From assembly GCA_019459525.1 (NCBI GenBank), contig JAIBEY010000052.1, forward strand, positions 145,114 through 209,113: DNA of 64,000 nt, in the 5' to 3' direction. Below the pieces are notes generated by a model. That model was not told the origin of the DNA. It saw only the letters and a program-made list of their open reading frames with translations, and ran no database searches. This document shows positions 9,532-17,556 of the stretch, piece after piece (position 1 is the stretch's first letter; each line of letters begins with the position of its first letter). Origin of the DNA: Prolixibacteraceae bacterium. Its GTDB lineage: Bacteria; Bacteroidota; Bacteroidia; Bacteroidales; Prolixibacteraceae. The position numbers were made by a program, and so were the translations under genes.

Positions 9532-9605
9532 TAAATAATTGGCGATTATAATGAATATCCAGAAATCAATCTGGACTTTGAAATTGTAACTTTGAACTTG
9601 AGAAA

Positions 9606-10637
9606 ATGTTTAGAATAGCAAATCCGGAATATTTATATGCCTTACTGGTAATCCCGGTACTGATCGCTTTATTCTGGTATTCCAGAATTAGGAGAAAACA
9701 GGCGCTGGCACTGTTCGGACAGAAAGAAATACTGTCGGTTTTGATGCCCAACGTGAGCTCCGGTCGGCCCGTATTAAAATTCGTTATCCTGATGTTGGCT
9801 CTTGGCAGCATTATTATTGCCATAGCGCGCCCGCAATTTGGCTCGAAGCTGAAAACCGAAAAACGCAAAGGAATTGAACTGATTATTGCACTCGATGTGT
9901 CCAACAGCATGATGGCCGAAGACATCGAACCCAACCGGCTCGAACGGTCAAAACGTGCGATTTCGCAACTGGTTGACAAACTCAGCAACGATAAAATCGG
10001 ATTAATCGTTTTTGCAGGCGATGCCTACACGCAACTTCCAATCACGGCCGATTATGTGTCGGCCAAGTTATTCCTGAATTCGATAAGCACCAACATTGTA
10101 CCCACCCAGGGAACCGCTATTGGGGCAGCCATCGAGCTTGGGATGAAATCGTTTAATCCGCAGTTTCAGGGCAGTAAAGCCATGATCATCATCACCGATG
10201 GTGAAAACCATGAAGATGATGCCATTGGGGCAGCCAAAGCAGCCGCTGAACAAGGCATTGTTATTTATACCATTGGCATGGGGTTACCACAAGGAGGCCC
10301 AATTCCTGATTATTCGAACGGAATGAAAAGCTACCGGAAAGACAGGGAAGGTAATACTGTTGTAACTAAGCTTGATGAGCCGATGCTCCAGAAAATTGCT
10401 GAAGCAGGCAAAGGCGCCTACATCAGGGCAAATAACGCCCAGGTTGGACTGAATAATCTTTTTAATGAAGTAAATAAGATGGAAAAATCGGAACTCGAAA
10501 CACAGATATATGCCGATTACGACGACAAATTCCAATACTTTATTGGATTGGCATTGTTCCTTATTTTACTTGATTTTATGGTGCTTGAACGAAAAAATAA
10601 GTACCTGAAAAATTTCAAATTGTTTGCAGACAGATAA
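9606..10637 (+). CDS. batB: BatB: membrane VWA-domain protein
   Basis: A 343-residue paralog of BatA with the same plan: N-terminal helices (about 11-25 and 59-74), a VWA domain with MIDAS DVSNS (Asp97, Ser99, Ser101), ITDGENHEDD for the third metal loop and a final helix (YFIGLALFLILLDFMVLE). BatA and BatB usually form a pair with the TPR protein BatC. It follows batA after a 74-base spacer of degenerate repeat sequence. The gene overlaps the long reading frame of batC, but not batC from its preferred start. Confidence 0.93.
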   Translation: MFRIANPEYLYALLVIPVLIALFWYSRIRRKQALALFGQKEILSVLMPNVSSGRPVLKFVILMLALGSIIIAIARPQFGSKLKTEKRKGIELIIALDVSNSMMAEDIEPNRLERSKRAISQLVDKLSNDKIGLIVFAGDAYTQLPITADYVSAKLFLNSISTNIVPTQGTAIGAAIELGMKSFNPQFQGSKAMIIITDGENHEDDAIGAAKAAAEQGIVIYTIGMGLPQGGPIPDYSNGMKSYRKDREGNTVVTKLDEPMLQKIAEAGKGAYIRANNAQVGLNNLFNEVNKMEKSELETQIYADYDDKFQYFIGLALFLILLDFMVLERKNKYLKNFKLFADR

Positions 10638-10650
10638 TAACAGAAGAGCT

Positions 10651-11412
10651 ATGAAACGAGGATATTTATTCGTGTTATTCCTGATGGTTTGGGCAATGAC
10701 CACATGGGCCCAAAGCGAACGAAAGTTTGTTCGTCAGGGAAACAAATATTACGAGGCTGCCCTGAAAGACACCACCAGACAGGATACGGCTCAATACAAT
10801 AAAGCTGAAATTGAATACCGGAAAGCTTTGGAGAAAAAACCAGACGATCAGAAATGGAATTTCAACCTGGCCAATTCGCTTTACAAACAGAATAAGATGG
10901 AGGAGTCGGCTGAAAAATTCAAAGAAATAGCCGACAAAACCGAAAACAAAATTGAAAAAAGCCGGGCATTCCACAACATGGGCAATTCACTGCTGATGAA
11001 CAACAAACTGGATGAAAGTATAGATGCCTACAAAGAAGCATTGCGCAACAACCCCGGCGATCTGGAAACGAAATACAACCTGTTGTATGCCATGAATCTG
11101 AAGAAAAAACAGGAAGAGCAGAAAAAGAACCAGGATCAGGACAAAGACAAGAACAAAGATCAGAATAAGGATCAGGACAAGAATAAAGACAAAAATCAGG
11201 ATCAAAACAAGGATAAGAAAAAAGATCAAAACAAGAATCAGGATCAGCAAAATAAAGATCAGCAACAGCAGCCGCAACAAAGTAAAATATCAAAACAAAA
11301 TGCTGAACAAATGCTGCAGGCATTGGAAAACAGCGAAAAGAAAACTCAGGAAAAAGTAAAAAAGATTCAGGCCATGAAAGCCCAATCGAAAAAGGTAGAA
11401 AAAGATTGGTAG
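10651..11412 (+). CDS. batC: BatC: TPR protein with Lys/Asp/Gln/Asn low-complexity tail
   Basis: A 253-residue exported TPR protein. I start it at ATG 10651 because MKRGYLFVLFLMVWAMTTWAQ is a clean signal peptide; the frame is open nine codons further upstream into batB. Two or three TPR units follow (YNKAEIEYRKALEKKPDD; AFHNMGNSLLMNNKLDESID; KEALRNNPGDLETKYNLLYA). From about residue 150 the chain turns into a strongly charged run built from NKDQ/DKNKDQ units, about 60 residues long, before a basic helical end. BatC bridges BatA and BatB in the periplasm in the current model of the system. Confidence 0.9.
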   Translation: MKRGYLFVLFLMVWAMTTWAQSERKFVRQGNKYYEAALKDTTRQDTAQYNKAEIEYRKALEKKPDDQKWNFNLANSLYKQNKMEESAEKFKEIADKTENKIEKSRAFHNMGNSLLMNNKLDESIDAYKEALRNNPGDLETKYNLLYAMNLKKKQEEQKKNQDQDKDKNKDQNKDQDKNKDKNQDQNKDKKKDQNKNQDQQNKDQQQQPQQSKISKQNAEQMLQALENSEKKTQEKVKKIQAMKAQSKKVEKDW

Positions 11413-11508
11413 TAAATTTCAGGTTCCATGTCGGTGACCCGAAACTTGGAATTTGAAATCTGGAACTGTATTTTTAACCCGATTTTTGAAAAAAGAACCG
11501 AAAATACT

Positions 11509-13335
11509 ATGATCAAAAAATTTAAAGTACTGCTAATTTTGATGTTTGTAGGCTACCTTTCGATGGCCGACAACGTTCGGTTTATTATGGAAGGGCCCGA
11601 AGCCGTTACCGCAGGCGAACAGTTCAGGCTTGGCTTTACACTGAACGAAAGGGGAACCGATCTTCAATTGCCAGACTTGTCGAATTTCGATGTACTGATG
11701 GGGCCATCCACTTCTCAAAGTTCAAGCATTCAAATCATCAACGGAAAAACGACCCAAACATCGAGTTTTTCGTATATTTTCATCCTTCGCGCCAAGAAAG
11801 AGGGAAAATTTACGATTCGCCCGGCATCCATCAAGGTTGACGGTAAAACTTACGAATCAAACAGCCTGTCCATTCAGGTGGTAAAAGGCCAGCCACAACC
11901 ATCTGCCGGACAACAGGGAACTCAGCAGGGTAATCAGGCGCAGGAAGAAGTCGCCACCGGAAACATCAGTAAAGACAACCTGTTTGTACGGGTTACTGTC
12001 GATAAAACCAACGTATCGAAAGGCGAACAAATCCTTTCGACCGTAAAATTATACATCAGCCAGAATGTACCGCTTAACGGTTTCGATGAGGTAAAATTAC
12101 CGACTTACGAAGGCTTCTGGACCAAAGATATTGAGGTTCCAACCCAGGTAAACTTTACCCGTGAGGTTTACAACGGAAAAATTTATCAGGTCGGAATCCT
12201 GAAAAAAACCATTCTTTTTCCTCAGCAAACCGGAACAATCCGGATTAATCCTTTCGAAATTACGTGCCTAGTGCGGCAAAGAGTGCGCCAGCAGCAGGGG
12301 TTTTTCGACGATTTCTTCGACAATTACCGGGTAGTGAAAGCGAAAGTTGTCAGCGATCCGGTTGCAATCAATGTGAAAGATTTACCCAATCCACCGGCTA
12401 ATTTCTCCGGAGCGGTAGGGAATTTCAGCGTCAGCTCTTCGCTCGATAAAAATGCACTGAAATCGAACGAGGCGGTTACGCTAAAACTCACCGTGAATGG
12501 TAGTGGAAACCTTACCCTGATTAACGCCCCGAAAATTGAATTGCCTCAGGATTTTGAAGCCTACGAGCCTAAAACCAGCGATAATGTGGTTGCCAGCGAC
12601 AATGGTTTGAGCGGATCGGTTACATTCGAATATCTGTTTATTCCGCGTTTTGCAGGTAATTTTACGATTCCTGCCATTCAATTTGTTTTCTTTAATCCGG
12701 GTTCACGCCAGTTCGAAACCCGCACCACCGAAGCTTTTGATATTAAAGTAGAAAAAGGCAGCGACGACCAGAACTCCTCTGTGGTTAGTTCGTTCTCGAA
12801 AGAAAATGTAAAAATGATCGGGAAAGACATCCGCTTTATCAAGCAAAACGAATCGGAACTTAAACCCAAGGGAAGTTCTTTCTACGGCACCTTTGAGTTT
12901 TACATCATATACCTTTTGAGCCTTGCCGGATTTGCCGTTTTCTTTGTTGTAAACCGTAAAAAAATCAGGGAAAACGCGAATGTAGTACTTGTTCGTAACA
13001 AAAGAGCAAACAAAGTAGCGCTCAAACGTTTAAAAGAGGCTTCAGGATTCCTGAAAACCAATAAGCCGGAACAATTCTACGAAGCTGTAATTAAAGCGCT
13101 TTGGGGTTATCTGAGCGATAAACTAACCATTCCTGTGGCCGACCTGAACCGCGAAAAAGCATCAGAAAAGCTGTTGGGCAAGGGAATTGATCAGGAAACG
13201 GTAACCGAACTAATGAAAATAATTGACGACTGTGAATTTGCCCGTTATGCTCCGGCTGCTTTTTCAGGCACGATGACCGAAATTTACGACGGGGCTGCCA
13301 GGATAATGGGAATTTTCGAAAAACAAATTAAGTAA
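11509..13335 (+). CDS. batD: BatD: oxygen tolerance protein
   Basis: A 608-residue BatD. ATG 11509 (MIKKFKVLLILMFVGYLSMA) gives a proper signal peptide; the frame is open 27 codons upstream through repeat-like DNA, which I consider non-coding. The long periplasmic part consists of several Ig-like beta domains, with a Gln/Gly-rich linker near residue 135. One membrane helix follows near residues 468-485 (FYIIYLLSLAGFAVFFVV), then a basic cytoplasmic helical domain ending in SGTMTEIYDGAARIMGIFEK. Length and order agree with BatD of other Bacteroidetes. It probably supports BatA-BatB-BatC at the membrane. Confidence 0.92.
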   Translation: MIKKFKVLLILMFVGYLSMADNVRFIMEGPEAVTAGEQFRLGFTLNERGTDLQLPDLSNFDVLMGPSTSQSSSIQIINGKTTQTSSFSYIFILRAKKEGKFTIRPASIKVDGKTYESNSLSIQVVKGQPQPSAGQQGTQQGNQAQEEVATGNISKDNLFVRVTVDKTNVSKGEQILSTVKLYISQNVPLNGFDEVKLPTYEGFWTKDIEVPTQVNFTREVYNGKIYQVGILKKTILFPQQTGTIRINPFEITCLVRQRVRQQQGFFDDFFDNYRVVKAKVVSDPVAINVKDLPNPPANFSGAVGNFSVSSSLDKNALKSNEAVTLKLTVNGSGNLTLINAPKIELPQDFEAYEPKTSDNVVASDNGLSGSVTFEYLFIPRFAGNFTIPAIQFVFFNPGSRQFETRTTEAFDIKVEKGSDDQNSSVVSSFSKENVKMIGKDIRFIKQNESELKPKGSSFYGTFEFYIIYLLSLAGFAVFFVVNRKKIRENANVVLVRNKRANKVALKRLKEASGFLKTNKPEQFYEAVIKALWGYLSDKLTIPVADLNREKASEKLLGKGIDQETVTELMKIIDDCEFARYAPAAFSGTMTEIYDGAARIMGIFEKQIK

Positions 13336-13354
13336 CGATCTGGAACACATCTGT

Positions 13355-14104
13355 ATGAAACGACTATTCAATACCATACTGGCCATCCTAATCACCGTTT
13401 CGGTGTTTGCCCAGGCCGATCTGCTTCAGAAAGCAAATGAACTCTATACCAAAGATCAGTTTAAAGAAGCCATCGAGGTTTACAATCAAGTGCTGATGAC
13501 CAATCTGGAATCGCCGGAATTGTATTACAACCTGGGCAATGCGTACTATAAAACGAATCAATACACCTTGGCCATACTCAACTACGAGCGCGCCAAACTG
13601 CTGGCACCTGATGACGAAGACATTGAATTTAACTTACTGGTTGCCAATCAGAAAGTAGTCGATTCCATTCAGGAATTACCCGGAATATTTATTGTCCGCT
13701 GGTGGAATTCGCTGGTCAACAGCCAAACTACCGATACCTGGGCTGTTTTAAGCATCATCGGTTTTATTTTGTTTTTAACCTTGCTGGGCTTATACTTTTT
13801 TGCCCGTTCAGGAGACATTAAACGGATTTCGTTCTGGGCCGGCTGTTTCCTCATCGTGTTCACCATTTTCAGTTGGTCATTTGCTGCCAAACAAAAAAGC
13901 CGGATGGTTAACCATTCGTATGCCATTGTAATGCACCCAACTGTTACCGTAAAAAGTTCCCCTTCAGAAAAGGGGACGAATCTTTTTGTTGTGCACGAAG
14001 GCCTGAAAGTTAGAATTACCGATAAGCTCGGAGATTGGGTAGAAATTAAGCTGGCCGATGGAAATAAAGGATGGTTACTGACTGAATCGATCGAACGGAT
14101 TTAA
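13355..14104 (+). CDS. batE: BatE: TPR and SH3-domain membrane protein
   Basis: A 249-residue protein with a signal peptide (to about residue 19, VFAQ), TPR units (NELYTKDQFKEAIEVYNQVL; YYNLGNAYYKTNQYTLAILN), two membrane helices (about 127-147 and 158-174) and a C-terminal SH3-like domain (VKSSPSEKGTNLFVVHEGLKV...GDWVEIKLADGNKGWL). This matches BatE, the last gene of the Bat operon. It starts 19 bases after batD and is followed by a strong hairpin. Confidence 0.9.
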   Translation: MKRLFNTILAILITVSVFAQADLLQKANELYTKDQFKEAIEVYNQVLMTNLESPELYYNLGNAYYKTNQYTLAILNYERAKLLAPDDEDIEFNLLVANQKVVDSIQELPGIFIVRWWNSLVNSQTTDTWAVLSIIGFILFLTLLGLYFFARSGDIKRISFWAGCFLIVFTIFSWSFAAKQKSRMVNHSYAIVMHPTVTVKSSPSEKGTNLFVVHEGLKVRITDKLGDWVEIKLADGNKGWLLTESIERI

Positions 14105-14125
14105 GAAATTATCATTATTGATACC

Positions 14126-14160
14126 ATTGCCACTCCGATTCTATTGATCGGAGTGGCAAT
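14126..14160 (+). terminator. Hairpin ending the Bat operon
   Basis: A perfect 14-bp stem (ATTGCCACTCCGAT with its complement) and a 7-base loop lie 21 bases after the batE stop. The downstream sequence is T-rich but has no long U-run. Confidence 0.75.
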
Positions 14161-14296
14161 TTGCTTTAATTTACATCGTATTTTACAACCATTCTCTAAA
14201 TTGGTTGTTATTTACTGTTGTCTTAATAATTTTTGATTTTAATGGTCACATGAAATTCATCCCGCTTTCCGGGACTCATTTCATAAAATTTTAACT

Positions 14297-15169
14297 ATGG
14301 CTTATAATTTACTGAAAGGCAAAAGAGGAATTATTTTTGGTGCATTGAATGCCGATTCAATTGCCTGGAAAGTTGCTCAGAGAGCATTTGAGGAAGGTGC
14401 AACGTTTACTTTAACAAACACCGGAGTAGCAATGCGCATGGGCGATACAGCTCAGCTTGCTGAAGCTTGTAACACCGTTGCGATTGAAGCTGATGCAACA
14501 AGTGTGGAAGATTTGGAAAATCTTTTTAAACAATCGATGGAAGTACTGGGTGGCAAAATAGACTTTGTACTGCATTCCATCGGAATGTCGCCCAATGTTC
14601 GTAAAGGCCGCCATTACAGCGATCTGGATTATGGCTACCTAACCAAAACCCTCGACATTTCGGCGGTATCGTTTCACAAAGTGTTACAGGTCGCCCGTAA
14701 ACTGGATGCCATCAATCCATGGGGTTCGGTAGTTGCATTATCGTATGTAGCGGCGCAGCGTACATTCTACGGATACAACGACATGGCTGATGCCAAAGCA
14801 TTGCTGGAATCAATTGCCCGCAGTTTCGGATACATTTATGGTCGTGAACGCAACGTGCGTATCAATACCATTTCGCAGTCGCCAACCATGACAACTGCCG
14901 GTAGCGGAGTAAAAGGAATCGGTCAGTTGCTCGATTTCTCTGAACGCATGTCGCCGCTGGGCAATGCAACCGGCGACGAGTGTGCCGATTATTGCATCAC
15001 CCTGTTCTCCGACCTGACAAAGAAAGTGACGATGCAGAACCTGTTCCACGACGGAGGATTTTCTTCGATGGGTATGAGCCTGCGCGCGCTTCAGCAGTAC
15101 GAAAAAGGTTTGGGTTGCGATTGCGAATGTGGCAACGACGAACCTTGTGGCGAGCACAAATACGACTAG
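14297..15169 (+). CDS. fabI: Enoyl-[ACP] reductase FabI with cysteine-rich C-terminal tail
   Basis: A 290-residue FabI of the Bacteroidetes type, catalysing the last reduction of fatty-acid elongation with NAD(P)H. The nucleotide-binding opening (GKRGIIFGALNADSIAWKVA) and the catalytic FabI arrangement Tyr-x6-Lys (YGYNDMADAKALLES) are intact, and the LHSIGMSP and MQNLFHDGGFSSMGMS blocks are conserved. The C-terminus ends in CDCECGNDEPCGEH, with four cysteines and a histidine, replacing the acidic tail I remember from Bacteroides FabI. It could bind metal or simply be disordered. The gene stands alone between the batE hairpin and a bidirectional terminator. Confidence 0.93.
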   Translation: MAYNLLKGKRGIIFGALNADSIAWKVAQRAFEEGATFTLTNTGVAMRMGDTAQLAEACNTVAIEADATSVEDLENLFKQSMEVLGGKIDFVLHSIGMSPNVRKGRHYSDLDYGYLTKTLDISAVSFHKVLQVARKLDAINPWGSVVALSYVAAQRTFYGYNDMADAKALLESIARSFGYIYGRERNVRINTISQSPTMTTAGSGVKGIGQLLDFSERMSPLGNATGDECADYCITLFSDLTKKVTMQNLFHDGGFSSMGMSLRALQQYEKGLGCDCECGNDEPCGEHKYD

Positions 15170-15189
15170 CTGGAATTCTTTCCATAAAA

Positions 15190-15220
15190 ACAAAAACCGG
15201 TGATGAACCGGTTTTTTTGT
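15190..15220. terminator. Bidirectional terminator between fabI and the aldolase gene
   Basis: AAAACCGGT, a 5-base loop and ACCGGTTTT are flanked by A-run and T-run, so the hairpin can serve the convergent genes on both strands. Confidence 0.85.
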
Positions 15221-15247
15221 TTTATTCCTGAATCCAATCGAATTTCA

Positions 15248-15913
15248 TTAAAACTCGATATCGTACAAACCCTCTGAATCAAGTTCGAATTGCTTCACAC
15301 TGATGTCGGTCATCGGGTGTTTAATGAGCTGGTGTAGCAATTCAGGACTGATGGTCGCCGAGTGGGCTCCAGCCATGCTGGTCCGATAAATCTGGTCAAC
15401 AGTTTTAAAACTTGCCGCCAACACTTTGCCGTTCAAATTGTATAATGCAATGTTTTCTACAATATCACCTACCACTTCAATTCCGTGCGATGATATATTG
15501 TCCAGGCGGCTCACATACGGGGCAACAAAATCGGCACCGGCCTTCATGGCCACCAAAGCCTGCTGTTGTGTAAAAATAGCTGTTGCAGTCACATTGATTC
15601 CTGCATCTTTCAGGATTCGCATAGCTTTGTAGCCATTGGGAGTTACCGGGATTTTGGCATAAAAGTTATCCCCAAAATCAAAATAACTGCGGTATTTTTT
15701 TGCTTCACGAACCATGTCTTCCGACTCGGCCGAAATCATTTGTACGTGAACCATTCCTGAGCCTACCAACTCCTGAATTCCTTCAACCGCTACAGAAAGT
15801 TTATACCCTGAATTTTTTAAAATCGTTGGATTTGTTGTTACCCCCTCGAGCGGGAAAAATGTGTACAGCCTCCGAAGTTCATCCAGATCGGCTGTGTCGG
15901 CCATGTAAATCAT
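15248..15913 (-). CDS. Fructose-6-phosphate aldolase / small transaldolase (FSA-TalC type)
   Basis: A 221-residue class I aldolase of the small transaldolase family. The opening MIYMADTADLDELRRL and the block GVTTNPTILKNSG are typical, and the Schiff-base lysine is Lys87 in NFYAKIPVT. The length fits FSA/TalC (about 220) and not classical transaldolase (over 300). It may run a transaldolase step in the pentose phosphate pathway, since in Bacteroidetes this short form is often the only transaldolase, or cleave a ketose-6-phosphate from the sugar cassette upstream. A 210-base gap with a palindromic repeat separates it from the dehydrogenase gene, so cotranscription is uncertain. Confidence 0.85.
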   Translation of the reverse strand: MIYMADTADLDELRRLYTFFPLEGVTTNPTILKNSGYKLSVAVEGIQELVGSGMVHVQMISAESEDMVREAKKYRSYFDFGDNFYAKIPVTPNGYKAMRILKDAGINVTATAIFTQQQALVAMKAGADFVAPYVSRLDNISSHGIEVVGDIVENIALYNLNGKVLAASFKTVDQIYRTSMAGAHSATISPELLHQLIKHPMTDISVKQFELDSEGLYDIEF

Positions 15914-16028
15914 TGTTTTGTTTCTAATTGTTTATGCGGCAAAGGTACAGTATCAAAAGTAAGCACAGGAAAAAGAGACATCAGAATTTAAATATTAGAC
16001 AAAAGACTTAAGATAAAACAAACAGGTA

Positions 16029-16092
16029 CGTCATTGCAAGTAACGAAACAATCTGTCGATTTGCAGATTGCTTCACTTTGTTCGCAATGACG
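16029..16092. repeat. Palindromic intergenic repeat, copy 1 (CGTCATTGC family)
   Basis: A 64-base imperfect palindrome that begins CGTCATTGC and ends GCAATGACG, with inner arms CAATCTG and CAGATTG. Copy 2 lies at 17442-17503. Together they bracket the SorE-like gene. The same sequence family (CATTGCGAGGAACGAAGCAATC) recurs in many bacterial genomes as I remember it. Confidence 0.85.
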
Positions 16093-16123
16093 TTTCCTGA
16101 TGGTCGATTATCGAATACTTCTT

Positions 16124-17383
16124 CTAGTTTGCCAACAAATACTCTTCTGCCTCAACCGACCACAAACCCTGGTGATGATCACAAATTTCAGCCAGTTTCG
16201 CAAATAATGGATCAGTTTTTCCTTTTTCTGCAAAATCAGCAATGGCTGTCAGAGGCATTTCCAGATGGGTGTAAATCAGCTTTTTCCCACCCGGAATCTG
16301 AGGAAGATGCAGTGTCGTTTCAATCACTGCATTCAGTCCGCCAATGTGAGTTACCAGTCCGGCCGGATCAAGTCCTTTGGTCATCACATCCAGCGCTTCT
16401 TTCATGTCATCGGTGTTTCCTCCTGAAGTTCCTACGATGTGCGTATAAGCGTAGTGTACGTTGTAGAAATTCATTTTGGCCTGAAGATTCGGATCTGATG
16501 GACCGGCGAAGAAATTCAGACAGCCGTCGAAAGCCAGAATCGCATCACCCTGCTCAATCACAGGCGCAACCGGTGCAAACACGAATACATCATCGTAACC
16601 GGTATCTCCTGAAAGGCGTTTCAGTTCAGCAACCGGATCTTCAATTTTTGTATTCAGGTAAATCAGTTCAATGCCGCGTTTGGCAGCCTCTTCAACGGTA
16701 TAAATAGAAGCGGCGCGATCCAAGCGGGTTTGATCAATGTCGGTAACCACACACAACTTTGGCTTACGGTCGGCGCGATGGATGACGTAATTGATGGCTG
16801 CCAGTCCCATTGGACCAACGCCTGCCAGAATCGCCATTTTACCGTCGGCAACAATTTCCATGTTGTGTATGTACGAACCCGGCGTAGTGTGATAATTGGC
16901 ATGCATGGCGCCAATCACGCACGAAAGCGGTTCGGCCAGCGATGCAGGGTAAAAACCCGGTCCATCATAAGCCAGCAAACAATCCTGAACCAACACATCT
17001 TTCGGGATGATCACGTAAGTGGCATCGCCACCGATAAACTGGTACGAATATCCCGGAGCGCTCAATACGCCAACCGGACCTTCTTCGTAATAGATTGCTG
17101 GTTGGATGGAGAATTTTTGTCCGGCTTTGAATTTGTGTTTCCAATTTTCGCCAATTTCGACCAACTCGCCACTAAACTCGTGACCAATGATGATTGGATT
17201 TTCGGCCACATCATTCGGGATACGTTTATGATCGGTAGCTTGTTTGGCTGCCTTGTATGATGACATGCAAATGCTATCAGACACCACTTTTGCCAAAATT
17301 TCATCGGCTTTGATTGCCGGAAGTTCAAACTCTTCCAGTCTCAAATCTTCTTTTCCGTATAAACGAACTGCTTTTGTTTTCAT
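16124..17383 (-). CDS. Zinc-dependent alcohol dehydrogenase, L-sorbose-1-phosphate reductase (SorE)-like
   Basis: A 419-residue medium-chain dehydrogenase. I start it at ATG 17383 (MKTKAVRLYGKEDLRLE); the frame is open nine codons further. The GroES-like domain has NPIIIGHEFSGELVEIGENW, and the Rossmann block is AILAGVGPMGLAAINYV. The late blocks NFFAGPSDPNL and YAYTHIVGTSGGNTDDMKEAL resemble what I remember of Klebsiella SorE, which reduces L-sorbose-1-phosphate to glucitol-6-phosphate. The true substrate is likely a ketose-1-phosphate or polyol phosphate but is not proven. Palindromic repeats flank the gene on both sides. It lies downstream of the aldolase/SDR gene in the same direction. 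Confidence 0.75.
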   Translation of the reverse strand: MKTKAVRLYGKEDLRLEEFELPAIKADEILAKVVSDSICMSSYKAAKQATDHKRIPNDVAENPIIIGHEFSGELVEIGENWKHKFKAGQKFSIQPAIYYEEGPVGVLSAPGYSYQFIGGDATYVIIPKDVLVQDCLLAYDGPGFYPASLAEPLSCVIGAMHANYHTTPGSYIHNMEIVADGKMAILAGVGPMGLAAINYVIHRADRKPKLCVVTDIDQTRLDRAASIYTVEEAAKRGIELIYLNTKIEDPVAELKRLSGDTGYDDVFVFAPVAPVIEQGDAILAFDGCLNFFAGPSDPNLQAKMNFYNVHYAYTHIVGTSGGNTDDMKEALDVMTKGLDPAGLVTHIGGLNAVIETTLHLPQIPGGKKLIYTHLEMPLTAIADFAEKGKTDPLFAKLAEICDHHQGLWSVEAEEYLLAN

Positions 17384-17441
17384 ATTTTTTTTGTTTTGCC
17401 ACGGTGGCACAGTAATTTTCTAAAGTTTTTTAAGGGGTTCT

Positions 17442-17503
17442 CGTCATTGCGAGGAACGAAGCAATCCTTTCGAACAGATTGCTTCACTTCGTTCGCAATG
17501 ACG
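17442..17503. repeat. Palindromic intergenic repeat, copy 2 (CGTCATTGC family)
   Basis: A 62-base imperfect palindrome: CGTCATTGCGAGGAACGAAG at the left, CTTCACTTCGTTCGCAATGACG-type right arm, inner CAATC/GATTG. It sits 58 bases upstream of the SorE-like start and matches copy 1 at 16029-16092 over most of its length. Confidence 0.85.
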
Positions 17504-17556
17504 TTCTATTCAACTATTTCTCCGTGTCTTTGTGTCTCCGTGTTTAATTCAGTTTA

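Noticed and set aside
10987..11323. Long antisense frames opposite batC
   Set aside because: They mirror the low-complexity Lys/Asp/Asn tail (giving Leu/Ile/Phe or Pro/Asp/Cys runs) and have no start, signal or domain.
11428..11508. Extended N-terminus of BatD
   Set aside because: The region repeats the CTTGGAATTTG spacer unit, and a clean signal peptide begins only at ATG 11509.
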